DNA from: Bdellovibrio sp. ZAP7 | Lineage (GTDB): Bacteria; Bacteroidota; Bacteroidia; Flavobacteriales; Flavobacteriaceae | Assembly: GCA_943324165.2 (NCBI GenBank) | Contig: CALPKO020000010.1 | Coordinates: 1 to 12,489 of the forward strand | Direction of reading: 5' to 3' | Length of the DNA: 12,489 bases | In this document: positions 1-6,645 of the stretch, piece after piece | How the letters are laid out: each line of letters begins with the position of its first letter | How positions within the stretch are numbered: the first letter of the stretch is position 1 | The notes under the pieces: generated by a model | What the model saw: the letters and a program-made list of their open reading frames with translations, nothing else | Told to the model about the DNA's origin: nothing | Database searches by the model: none | Position numbers and translations under genes: made by a program

Positions 1-1
1 A

Positions 2-763
2 AATTTCACAGAAGTTGGAATTATGGTCCATGCTTATCTGATGTATGGTTATCCTACACAAACTGTTCAAGAGACTGTTGATAGCTTGGAAATGGTGCGA
101 CAAATGTTTGAAATTGGTATTTTACAATCCGGTTTTTGGCATCAATTTGCCATGACAGCGCATAGTCCAGTTGGGATGTATCCCGATAAATTTGGTGTTT
201 TGAAAGAAAATAATGAAGTTGGAACCTTCGCAAATAATGATATTAATTTTAGGGATAAAACAGGAATTGACCATGATCAATTTAGTTTTGGACTTAAAAA
301 ATCGTTGTACAATTTTATGCACGGAATTTGTTTTGATTACGAATTGCAGGATTGGTTCGATTTCAAAATTCCGAAAACTAAAATTGCTAAAAATTTTATT
401 GAAAATGCATTAATTGAAAGTGATTTAGAAAATGATAAGCTTGTTTTAAAACCCAATGCTAAAATTGTTTGGGTAGGAGGGAAGCCAAATGTTGAACATT
501 TTACAAAATCAAAAAAAGGAAATACATGGGCAATGACGACATTCACTTTTCATAACAAAAAAGAGTGTTTTGTGATTCAAATAGAAAAAGAAAAAGGAGA
601 ATGGTTATTGAAAATGTTAGAGAAAATTAATGTTTTGAATCTAAAAGTTACCAATTTAAAAACACTCAAAGAAGATTTTGAACTCGATTTTGAAGATTTT
701 GAACTTTTTTGGTTTTCAAAACCAATGGATACATTAAGAAATGCTGGATTATTGATTTTGTAA
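2..763 (+). CDS. Radical SAM protein, C-terminal part (5' end outside window)
   Basis: The reading frame is open from base 2, so an internal ATG at 23 is not the real start; 253 residues are visible. The first visible residues include a strand reading VHAYLMYGYPTQT, which resembles the late barrel strand (G-x-P-x-x-T type) of radical SAM enzymes, particularly the B12-binding-domain radical SAM family that is common in Bacteroidetes. The CxxxCxxC iron-sulfur motif and any cobalamin-binding domain would lie upstream and cannot be checked. The rest is a mixed hydrophilic C-terminal extension, ending in a short hydrophobic tail. The substrate is unknown. The next gene starts 25 bases downstream on the same strand, so co-transcription is possible. 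The family call rests on one motif and overall resemblance, so the exact subfamily is uncertain. Confidence 0.72.
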   Translation, partial: NFTEVGIMVHAYLMYGYPTQTVQETVDSLEMVRQMFEIGILQSGFWHQFAMTAHSPVGMYPDKFGVLKENNEVGTFANNDINFRDKTGIDHDQFSFGLKKSLYNFMHGICFDYELQDWFDFKIPKTKIAKNFIENALIESDLENDKLVLKPNAKIVWVGGKPNVEHFTKSKKGNTWAMTTFTFHNKKECFVIQIEKEKGEWLLKMLEKINVLNLKVTNLKTLKEDFELDFEDFELFWFSKPMDTLRNAGLLIL

Positions 764-788
764 GCTAGCAATTAAACATATTACATTT

Positions 789-1343
789 ATGAAATTATAC
801 ATGATTATGCTCGGCTGCAAACCGCACGGAAGATTGACAGAGCAACACGATATTTTTTTTGGAATTGGAAATTCATTGAAAGAAATAATTCCTTCGATGA
901 AGACTTTTTGGAAAGAAGCAAAAGGCAAAATCCACATTGATGCTTGGCGCGAAGTTACCGTTGTTGATGGTTACAAGATTGAAATTGTGTCAAAAACCGA
1001 AATTTTAGAAAACAAAGAACAACTTTTCTTTATTAATTTGGGCGGTTACAAAGAAAATGAGTTTGAAGAATACCACTACAAAGTGCTTTCTGTTGCAGAA
1101 AGTTTGGGAGCAGCTGCTAAAACTGCAAAAGCAACAAGTTTTTATAAACATTGCGGTTTTAAAGGTGCAACTTCTCATATTGACGATAAATTTGGCATTG
1201 ATGTAGATGATATCTTCAATGTGAAGGATATTTTAGCGTTGAATTTATCCACACAATTTCAAATTAAAATCACAAAAAAAATAGAAAAATTGGTAGAAGA
1301 TCAATTACATATCGGCTATTTGAAATTAGAAAAAATTGAGTAA
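789..1343 (+). CDS. DUF1543 domain-containing protein, two-repeat form
   Basis: This is a 184-residue soluble protein with no signal peptide or membrane segment. It resembles the DUF1543 family, whose function is unknown and whose domain can occur in one or two copies. Two related halves are visible. Residues 3-63 contain LYMIMLGCKPHG, later HID (49-51) and a VVDGY segment. Residues 79-145 contain LFFINLGGYKEN, later HID (130-132) and a DVDD segment. The C-terminus (about 150-184) is lysine-rich and helical. The ATG at 789 begins directly at the first repeat, which supports this start. It lies 25 bases after the radical SAM gene and 2 bases before a 50-residue basic ORF, so it probably shares a transcript with its small downstream neighbours. 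No catalytic role can be assigned. Confidence 0.8.
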   Translation: MKLYMIMLGCKPHGRLTEQHDIFFGIGNSLKEIIPSMKTFWKEAKGKIHIDAWREVTVVDGYKIEIVSKTEILENKEQLFFINLGGYKENEFEEYHYKVLSVAESLGAAAKTAKATSFYKHCGFKGATSHIDDKFGIDVDDIFNVKDILALNLSTQFQIKITKKIEKLVEDQLHIGYLKLEKIE

Positions 1344-1345
1344 TA

Positions 1346-1498
1346 ATGGGCAGAAACAATGAAAGAAATATTAAAAAGCACAACGACAAGTTGCATAAAG
1401 CCCAAGACAAAGTAAAAAAAGGTGAAATTGACCGAAAAGAAAAATTGAAGGCAATTGCCAAAAAATTCAATGAAAATAAAACGTCAAATGAAAACTAA
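1346..1498 (+). CDS. Small very basic protein, 50 residues, unknown function
   Basis: ATG at 1346, TAA at 1496-1498. The product begins MGRNNERNIKKHNDKLHKAQ and is extremely rich in Lys, Asn, Arg and Glu, with no hydrophobic core, membrane segment or cysteine. It looks like a single charged helix or a disordered nucleic-acid-binding tail. It starts 2 bases after the DUF1543 stop and ends 5 bases before the next ATG, fitting translational coupling in a compact three-gene run. Without it, 160 bases between two same-strand genes would be empty, which is unusual in this dense window. A 66-codon minus-strand frame overlaps it but has poor protein character. I do not recognise a family; function is unknown, and reality as a gene rests on spacing and composition only. 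Confidence 0.6.
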   Translation: MGRNNERNIKKHNDKLHKAQDKVKKGEIDRKEKLKAIAKKFNENKTSNEN

Positions 1499-1503
1499 GA
1501 AAA

Positions 1504-1716
1504 ATGGAAAATGAAATCAATTTTGAAGATTTAAGAGCTAATTTTCAACAAATAATGGATTCAATTACGTCAAAAGATTTTCAAAAAGCAAGCGAGAACT
1601 TAAACCTTGTAAAAAAAATGATTGAAGAAATGATTGACTTTGCAAAGAAAGATACCGATTTGATTGCAATTAGTAAATACCAAATATTGTTGCAACAACT
1701 TCAAGAGCAATTATAA
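1504..1716 (+). CDS. Small acidic helical protein, 70 residues, unknown function
   Basis: The product begins MENEINFEDLRANFQQIMDS and is predicted to be almost wholly alpha-helical. Hydrophobic residues (Leu, Ile, Met, Phe) recur at heptad-like spacing, Glu/Gln/Lys are frequent, and it ends in LLQQLQEQL. This suggests a small helical hairpin or coiled-coil protein that may oligomerise or bind a partner. No signal peptide, cysteine or metal motif is seen. The ATG at 1504 follows the stop of the 50-residue basic ORF by 5 bases, so the two are probably co-expressed; one is basic and this one is acidic, which would permit pairing, although that is only inference. I do not recognise the family. 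Conserved small helical proteins of this type occur in flavobacteria, usually as hypotheticals. Confidence 0.68.
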   Translation: MENEINFEDLRANFQQIMDSITSKDFQKASENLNLVKKMIEEMIDFAKKDTDLIAISKYQILLQQLQEQL

Positions 1717-1746
1717 CATTTAAATTAATTTATTTTACGATTTGTT

Positions 1747-1754
1747 TATCTTTA
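1747..1754 (+). promoter_or_regulatory. Candidate promoter -7 box before the phosphatase-family gene
   Basis: TATCTTTA differs by one base from the Bacteroidetes -7 consensus TAnnTTTG, and TATCTTTG is a frequent flavobacterial form. It lies in the 108-base gap (1717-1824) between the 70-residue ORF and the membrane phosphatase-family gene, so the expected transcript would have a leader of about 65 bases. No convincing TTTG-like -33 box is seen 19-21 bases upstream. Assignment is by pattern alone. Confidence 0.33.
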
Positions 1755-1824
1755 CAAAACTTATGGCAGATAACCACATTGATTTGTAATCCAAAAAAGA
1801 AGTAAATTATAGTTTACCGCTAAC

Positions 1825-2877
1825 ATGAAAAAGCTCTCGGTTTTTAATAAAATATTTTTTGCGTTTAATTTGCTTTTGGCAACATTAACAATTGTTGCTT
1901 ATTTCTTACCTTTTTTAACGCCAAAATCTTTTCCAATATTGGCAGTTTTGACACTTTTTTTGCCAATGATGTTGATTTTAAACATCCTTTTCTTGATTTT
2001 TTGGGGAATCCAACTGAAAAGACAAGTGCTTTTATCTGTTGTCGTTTTAATGATTGGTTTTCCATTTATCAACAAATTTTACAAGTTTTCTAAAACAGAT
2101 TTGCCAATTAATACAAATGATTTTGTTGTAATGAGTTACAATGTTAGGATTTTTAATAAATTCCAATGGTCTGATAAATTGACTGTTCCGATAGAAATTG
2201 CTGATTTTGTAAAAGAAAAAAAACCAGATATCCTTTGCATTCAAGAATTTGGTAATGCAAAAGAGTTTGATTACTCGGCTTACAAGTACAGGTATATTTT
2301 GTCGAGAGGAGATAAAATCAAATCTGGACAAGCCATTTTTTCAAAATTTAAAATTCTAAAAAAAGGCGAAATAAAATTTCCAAATTCGAGCAATAATGTG
2401 ATTTATGCGGATTTAAAAATCAAGAACGATACCGTTCGCGTCTATTCGATTCATTTGCAATCGATAAAAATCTCTCCTGATGTGCAAGGAATTAACCATG
2501 ACATTAATGAAATTGACCAGCAAAAATCCGAAGCTATGTTCAAGCGAATTAGCAAAGCTTTTAAAATCCAACAGCAACAAGCAGAGTTGATTAAAGAAAA
2601 CAAATTAGAATGCAAATATCCGATAATCATTTGTGGCGACATGAACAACAGTGCGTTTTCGTATGTATATCGCGTGGTGAAAGGCAATTTGCAAGATGCT
2701 TTTGAAGAAGCAGGAACAGGTTTTGGAAAATCGTATGATTTTACTTACTACCCTGCACGAATCGATTATATTTTTGCTGATAAAAATTTTAAAATCAAAT
2801 ATTTTCAAAATTTTCCTGAAATTGAAGATTCGGACCATTTTCCTATTATCGCTAGAATGGGATTTGAAAAAGATTAA
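1825..2877 (+). CDS. Membrane-anchored endonuclease/exonuclease/phosphatase (EEP) family protein
   Basis: This 350-residue protein has an N-terminal membrane region (about residues 9-31, 36-60 and 67-83, probably three helices) followed by an EEP domain from about residue 98. All the usual metal and catalytic positions of the fold are present: Asn106 in SYNVR, Glu141 in CIQE, His210 in SIHLQS, Asp272 and Asn274 in GDMNN, Asp314 in RIDYIF, and Asp337-His338 in SDHFP. It is therefore probably an active Mg-dependent phosphodiesterase or phosphatase. The substrate is unclear, because EEP enzymes act on nucleic acids, phosphoinositides or sphingomyelin-like molecules. The catalytic domain follows the last helix, but its side of the membrane cannot be settled from sequence alone. 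The gene ends by overlapping the stop codon of the convergent WbqC-like gene. Confidence 0.9.
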   Translation: MKKLSVFNKIFFAFNLLLATLTIVAYFLPFLTPKSFPILAVLTLFLPMMLILNILFLIFWGIQLKRQVLLSVVVLMIGFPFINKFYKFSKTDLPINTNDFVVMSYNVRIFNKFQWSDKLTVPIEIADFVKEKKPDILCIQEFGNAKEFDYSAYKYRYILSRGDKIKSGQAIFSKFKILKKGEIKFPNSSNNVIYADLKIKNDTVRVYSIHLQSIKISPDVQGINHDINEIDQQKSEAMFKRISKAFKIQQQQAELIKENKLECKYPIIICGDMNNSAFSYVYRVVKGNLQDAFEEAGTGFGKSYDFTYYPARIDYIFADKNFKIKYFQNFPEIEDSDHFPIIARMGFEKD

Positions 2878-3485
2878 AATGTTTGCTTTTTTAAATAATC
2901 CATAGCAAATTTTCCTTCATTGAAAAGCAAATCTAAAACACTTAGATTATTCAAAAAACCTTCTTTTTCTTGAAAAACTTGCGGGTAATTTTCAAAAGTT
3001 GAAATGTCTTTTTTTCCGTCAGCTAAAAACCTAAAATCTTTTGTGTTTGGAACTTCTGAAAAATATTCGGTTGTTGTGCTAAATTCTAGAGCCCATCGCA
3101 TGCATTTTGCAATAAATGCAATGGTTTCAAAATTTAAATCCATTAAAAAAGTATGTTTTTTTTGAAAAATAGGAGCCAAATCATCTTCAAAATATTCAAA
3201 AAAAGGAGAACTTCTGTAGGCAGCTTCCAAAGATTTGAAATGTTGTTTTTGCCAGTCGAAAGCAGTTTCCAATTGAATATCTTTCGTTTTTTGGTGTGCA
3301 TTTTTTGAATGTTTGATGGGAATATTCAGCAGTTGCAAACCATTTGGACTGTAGATGTACATTCGATTGCGGTTGGTTTGTTTCTGAAAATTATCATCCA
3401 TTTCAAATGTAATTGTCTCAGCATTAACCATTGCCACAAAATGACTAATCGATGGAAAATAAGTTGGCAGAAATAATGAATTCAT
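2874..3485 (-). CDS. WbqC-like family protein
   Basis: The product begins MNSLFLPTYFPSISHFVAMV and matches the WbqC-like family: the N-terminal LPTYFPS segment, the FQKQTNRNRMYI segment with its basic residues, the DWQKQHFKSLEAAYRSSPFF helix, and the C-terminal NLSVLDLLF motif. Members are found in O-antigen and other polysaccharide loci and in Bacteroidetes genomes; the biochemical activity is not well established. A longer frame begins at a TTG (3491), but the family begins just before LPTYFPS, so I take the ATG at 3485, giving 203 residues. No Shine-Dalgarno sequence precedes it, as expected in this group. It lies 50 bases downstream of lepB on the same strand, and its stop overlaps the stop of the convergent phosphatase-family gene. 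Probably cytoplasmic. Confidence 0.85.
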   Translation of the reverse strand: MNSLFLPTYFPSISHFVAMVNAETITFEMDDNFQKQTNRNRMYIYSPNGLQLLNIPIKHSKNAHQKTKDIQLETAFDWQKQHFKSLEAAYRSSPFFEYFEDDLAPIFQKKHTFLMDLNFETIAFIAKCMRWALEFSTTTEYFSEVPNTKDFRFLADGKKDISTFENYPQVFQEKEGFLNNLSVLDLLFNEGKFAMDYLKKQTF

Positions 3486-3535
3486 TAACAATACAATTTA
3501 AAACTAAATTGATAACTTTTTCCTAAACATTTAAA

Positions 3536-5239
3536 TTATTTTGCTTCTTTTCGTTTATCCAAAAAGAAGCTAATTCCGAAATAGGCCAAAAGTGCAATTA
3601 TAAAAAATTTGAAGTAAGAATAAGGTTCACCTTCACCGCTAACGGTTGTAAACATTCTGTCCCAACGGATTTTTTTGGTAATATTCTTCCAAGTTTCATT
3701 TGGGTCTACACTCAACCATATAAAAATTGGTTTTCCAACGATGTGATCTTCGGGTACAAATCCCCAGTAACGGCTGTCTTCTGAACGGTGACGGTTGTCT
3801 CCCATCATCCAATAATAGTTCTGTTTGAAGGTGTAGTTTGTTGCAACTTTGTCATTGATCAGGATTTCATTTCCTTGTACTTTCAAATTGTTTTTTTCGT
3901 AAGTTGAAATAATCCTCTTATATAACGGTAAATTTTCAACATTCAAAGGGACTGTTTTTCCCTGTTGAGGAATTTTTATTGGCCCAAAATTATCAACCGT
4001 CCATTTACCGTTGTGCGGAAAAATACTCGTGTCTTTTGGAGTTTTTTCTATGAATCGTACAACAGAATCAATCGAGCTGTTTTTTCTTAATGCTTCTGCG
4101 CTTTTTAAAGTTAGATTGGCTTGAGCAAAAGGTTCGTAAACTTCTTGAGCGTAAATACCTGTTTTCGCTATCAACGTTGTAGGAATTCCTTTAAAACCAG
4201 TTAGAACTTTAAATGAATTATCAGGATTTTTTATGGCGTTCAAAACATAGGGTTGAATCGCATTGATTTGCTCATCTGAATTAAATCTAATATTGTATGT
4301 TCGATTGAATTCGGTTGAACCTGTATTTGATAATAATTCGTTCGACACGCCATTCTTCGCTGCATAAACGGTGTGCTCATATTGCGGTTTTGCTCGTTCT
4401 GGTAAGACTAAAATTTTGTCGTTGATATAAACTATTCCATCTTTCAACTCTAATTTATCATTGGGAGTGCCGAGGCATCGTTTAACATAATTCGATTTTT
4501 TATCAATAGGTTTTACCACGCCTTTTCTTCCAGATCTATCAAAAAATTGATATACGGTATCGACGGGCCAATTGAAAACAACAATATCATTTTTTTCGAT
4601 CTTTTGAAAACCAGGTAATCTAAAATATGGTAATTGAGGAAAATTAAAATAGGATGTTTTTTTTGTCAATGGAATAGAATCATGAATCATTGGTAAAGCA
4701 GCTGTCGTCATTGGCGTTCTTGCACCGTAACTGGATTTGCTCACAAAAAGAAAATCTCCAATCAAAAGCGATTTTTCTAAAGATGCTGTCGGAATTGTAA
4801 ATGGTTGAATGAAATATGTATGTACAATTGTAGCCACAATTACAGCAAAAAGTAGCGAGCTGACAGTGTCTCCACTTTTATTGGTGGCAACTAAACTTCG
4901 GTTTGGAACATGCGTTACATTTTGGGTATAATTGATATAATAAGTGTAAAATCCAAATGTGAAAATACCTAAAAGTGTATCAACTGTTAAATTTTTACCA
5001 AAAGCCCTCAATGTTTCAACCCAAACGACCGGAAACATAATTAAATTTACAATTGGCACAAAAAGCAAAATGGTCCACCATGCCGGGCGGTTGATGATTT
5101 TCATCAAAACCATCGCATTATAAACAGGAATTGCAGCTTCCCAAGATTTTCGTCCTGCTTTTTCGTATAATTTCCAAGTTCCTACATAGTGAATAATTTG
5201 AATAACTAGAAAAAATATAAACCATTGATAGAGTGTCAT
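3536..5239 (-). CDS. lepB: Signal peptidase I, long Bacteroidetes form
   Basis: This membrane serine protease cleaves signal peptides from exported proteins. The 567-residue product has an N-terminal hydrophobic helix (1-18), then a DUF5684-like region (about 20-105) with further membrane segments, then another helix (about 127-147) leading directly into FTIPTASLEKSLLIGD, where Ser153 is the expected nucleophile. Lys253 in YVKRCLG is the expected general base. The conserved C-terminal box is MGDNRHRSEDSRYWGFVPED (479-498). A final membrane helix lies at about 541-560. The normally common S-M after the nucleophile is S-L here. Between Lys253 and the GDNR box are about 225 residues, clearly more than in E. 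coli LepB, which marks the large Bacteroidetes type. It starts 126 bases after dapB, so it may have its own promoter, although none is obvious. Confidence 0.95.
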   Translation of the reverse strand: MTLYQWFIFFLVIQIIHYVGTWKLYEKAGRKSWEAAIPVYNAMVLMKIINRPAWWTILLFVPIVNLIMFPVVWVETLRAFGKNLTVDTLLGIFTFGFYTYYINYTQNVTHVPNRSLVATNKSGDTVSSLLFAVIVATIVHTYFIQPFTIPTASLEKSLLIGDFLFVSKSSYGARTPMTTAALPMIHDSIPLTKKTSYFNFPQLPYFRLPGFQKIEKNDIVVFNWPVDTVYQFFDRSGRKGVVKPIDKKSNYVKRCLGTPNDKLELKDGIVYINDKILVLPERAKPQYEHTVYAAKNGVSNELLSNTGSTEFNRTYNIRFNSDEQINAIQPYVLNAIKNPDNSFKVLTGFKGIPTTLIAKTGIYAQEVYEPFAQANLTLKSAEALRKNSSIDSVVRFIEKTPKDTSIFPHNGKWTVDNFGPIKIPQQGKTVPLNVENLPLYKRIISTYEKNNLKVQGNEILINDKVATNYTFKQNYYWMMGDNRHRSEDSRYWGFVPEDHIVGKPIFIWLSVDPNETWKNITKKIRWDRMFTTVSGEGEPYSYFKFFIIALLAYFGISFFLDKRKEAK

Positions 5240-5259
5240 ACTTATGATTTTAGAATTTA

Positions 5260-5279
5260 ATCCCGATAAGTACCGAGAT
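5260..5279 (-). promoter_or_regulatory. Imperfect hairpin in the lepB leader
   Basis: The plus strand reads ATCCCGATAAGTACCGAGAT. In a minus-strand transcript this gives an 8-pair stem with two G-U pairs and the loop ACUU. Because the mismatches become G-U pairs only in the minus-strand RNA, the element would fold better in the lepB direction. It ends about 20 bases before the lepB ATG and is more GC-rich than its surroundings. It may be a leader structure, a weak terminator for the dapB transcript, or a copy of a short dispersed repeat. There is no U-run directly after it. Confidence 0.4.
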
Positions 5280-5319
5280 GGAATTTATAATTATAATTTT
5301 ATTACTATTTTAGTGTGTC

Positions 5320-5339
5320 TTGTTGCTAATTAGTTACAA
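5320..5339. promoter_or_regulatory. Imperfect palindrome in the dapB-lepB gap
   Basis: TTGTTGCTAATTAGTTACAA has a perfect 8-base core (CTAATTAG) flanked by TTGT and ACAA arms, 16 of 20 positions symmetric. Such dyads can be protein-binding sites. It lies about 80 bases before the lepB start and about 25 bases after the dapB stop. A chance origin is quite possible in AT-rich DNA. Confidence 0.3.
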
Positions 5340-5365
5340 ATTTTAGTGAAATTTTATTATTATTT

Positions 5366-6073
5366 TCAACTTTTACTTAGTCCTAATACATCTTTCATTG
5401 TAAAAACTCCCTTTTTTCCAACAATCCATTCTGCTGCTAAAACTGCTCCGAAAGCAAAACCCTCGCGGTTATTGGCTGTATGTTTAATTTCTATTGAATC
5501 AACTTCCGAATTATAAAAAACAGAATGCGTTCCTGGTACATTTTCAATTCTTTGCGCATCAATAAATAATTCATTTGATTTAGGATTTTCTAAAGTCCAA
5601 TGATCATAACTGGAATTGCTGATGATTGAATTTGCTAACGAAATTGCTGTTCCACTTGGTGCATCTAACTTTTGCGTATGGTGAATTTCTTGCATTGTAA
5701 TTTTATATTGACTGAATTTTGACATCATTTTTGCCAAATAATCGTTCAATTCAAAAAAAATATTTACGCCCAAACTAAAATTCGAAGCATAAATAAAACC
5801 CGTGTTTTTTTCAACGCACAAATTCTCTATTTCACGATAGCTTTGTAGCCAACCTGTTGTTCCACAAACTACTGGAATTTTTTTATTTAAGCTTTCAGAA
5901 ATGTTTTTAACTGCAGCCGAAGGAATACTAAATTCTATAACAACATCGGCATTTTCTAATCCATCAAAATTAGATTCACTTGATTTTTTTAAAACAATTT
6001 CATGACCGCGCTGTAGAGCTAATTGCTCAATAACCTTGCCCATTTTCCCGTATCCTAAAAGTGCAATTTTCAT
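5366..6073 (-). CDS. dapB: 4-hydroxy-tetrahydrodipicolinate reductase
   Basis: DapB is the NAD(P)H-dependent enzyme that reduces the dihydrodipicolinate intermediate to tetrahydrodipicolinate in the pathway to diaminopimelate (for peptidoglycan) and lysine; it is cytoplasmic. The 235-residue protein has the N-terminal dinucleotide-binding loop GYGKMGK (7-13), GTTGW (71-75), NFSLGVN (98-104) and the catalytic/substrate segment EIHHTQKLDAPSGTA (129-143) with His131, His132 and Lys135. It ends with the conserved REGFAFGAVLAAEWI segment. At 235 residues it is shorter than E. coli DapB (about 273), as usual for this phylum. Its ATG lies 2 bases after the DUF5683 stop, so it is probably translated from the parA-parB operon transcript. 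Stop codon is TGA. Confidence 0.97.
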   Translation of the reverse strand: MKIALLGYGKMGKVIEQLALQRGHEIVLKKSSESNFDGLENADVVIEFSIPSAAVKNISESLNKKIPVVCGTTGWLQSYREIENLCVEKNTGFIYASNFSLGVNIFFELNDYLAKMMSKFSQYKITMQEIHHTQKLDAPSGTAISLANSIISNSSYDHWTLENPKSNELFIDAQRIENVPGTHSVFYNSEVDSIEIKHTANNREGFAFGAVLAAEWIVGKKGVFTMKDVLGLSKS

Positions 6074-6075
6074 TT

Positions 6076-6645
6076 CTATTTAAATTTATAACACAATGTT
6101 AAACCAACATTTTGCTTGTAATTGATGTCATTTGGATAAATAACAGGTTGAAAACTCAAATTATCATTGACATTAAATTGCATTAAGTGAGCATTTACAT
6201 TGGCTTCAACAATATTCAAAACATAAAGTCCAATTGTGATTAGAAGCGATAAATCTCGATTGCGTTGAAAAACTTTTTGTCCGTTGATTAGCGTAGCGTC
6301 ATTATATTGACCCTTAAACTCATCATCTAAACCAGCAAGTCGCTGTTTGTATGCATTTCTGAATCGTTTGTATTCTTTGTTATTGGTTGAATAAAAATAA
6401 ATTCCAGTTCCCAAAGCTCCGTAAACAATTGGAATTTTCCAATATTTTTTGTTATAAGCTTGGCCAAGTCCAGGCAGAATTGCAGAATAAAATGCTGCTT
6501 TTGCTGGTGCTAAAGGGTTTATTTTACTCGAAGTTAATTGCACACTGTCTTTGACTACTAATTGCGTAGTCTTGTTTTCTTGTGCATGCAAAAAGACCGT
6601 TCCAAAAAGAAAAGTAAAAAAAAGTATGTAAATTTTAGTATTCAC
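6076..6645 (-). CDS. DUF5683 domain-containing envelope protein
   Basis: The 189-residue protein begins MNTKIYILFFTFLFGTVFLHAQ, a typical signal peptide with likely cleavage after the Ala in HAQ, so it is exported. The DUF5683 hallmark SAILPGLGQAYNKKYWKIP (54-72) is followed by a hydrophobic stretch (about 72-86) and a second one (about 132-146, LSLLITIGLYVLNIVEA). The C-terminus ends in an alternating pattern finishing LTLCYKFK, as in an outer-membrane or periplasmic beta segment. Function is unknown. The start codon is GTG at 6645-6643 and shares a base with the parB stop (TAGTG), which implies translational coupling; no ATG is available before the signal peptide, so the GTG is needed. dapB follows 2 bases after its stop. 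Confidence 0.87.
   Translation of the reverse strand: MNTKIYILFFTFLFGTVFLHAQENKTTQLVVKDSVQLTSSKINPLAPAKAAFYSAILPGLGQAYNKKYWKIPIVYGALGTGIYFYSTNNKEYKRFRNAYKQRLAGLDDEFKGQYNDATLINGQKVFQRNRDLSLLITIGLYVLNIVEANVNAHLMQFNVNDNLSFQPVIYPNDINYKQNVGLTLCYKFK

Noticed and set aside
1270..1470. 66-codon minus-strand frame opposite the DUF1543 end and the 50-residue ORF
   Set aside because: Its product is a low-complexity Phe/Leu/Ile string expected from the antisense of Lys/Glu-rich coding DNA, and the plus-strand gene spacing explains the region better.
3486..3491. TTG start for the WbqC-like gene giving two extra residues
   Set aside because: The ATG at 3485 directly precedes the conserved LPTYFPS segment, and the TTG has no supporting upstream signal.
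5345..5372. Inverted repeat of GAAA/TTTC type around the dapB stop as a terminator
   Set aside because: Only about five pairs form, with a long A/T loop and no clear U-run, so it is not distinguishable from the AT-rich background.
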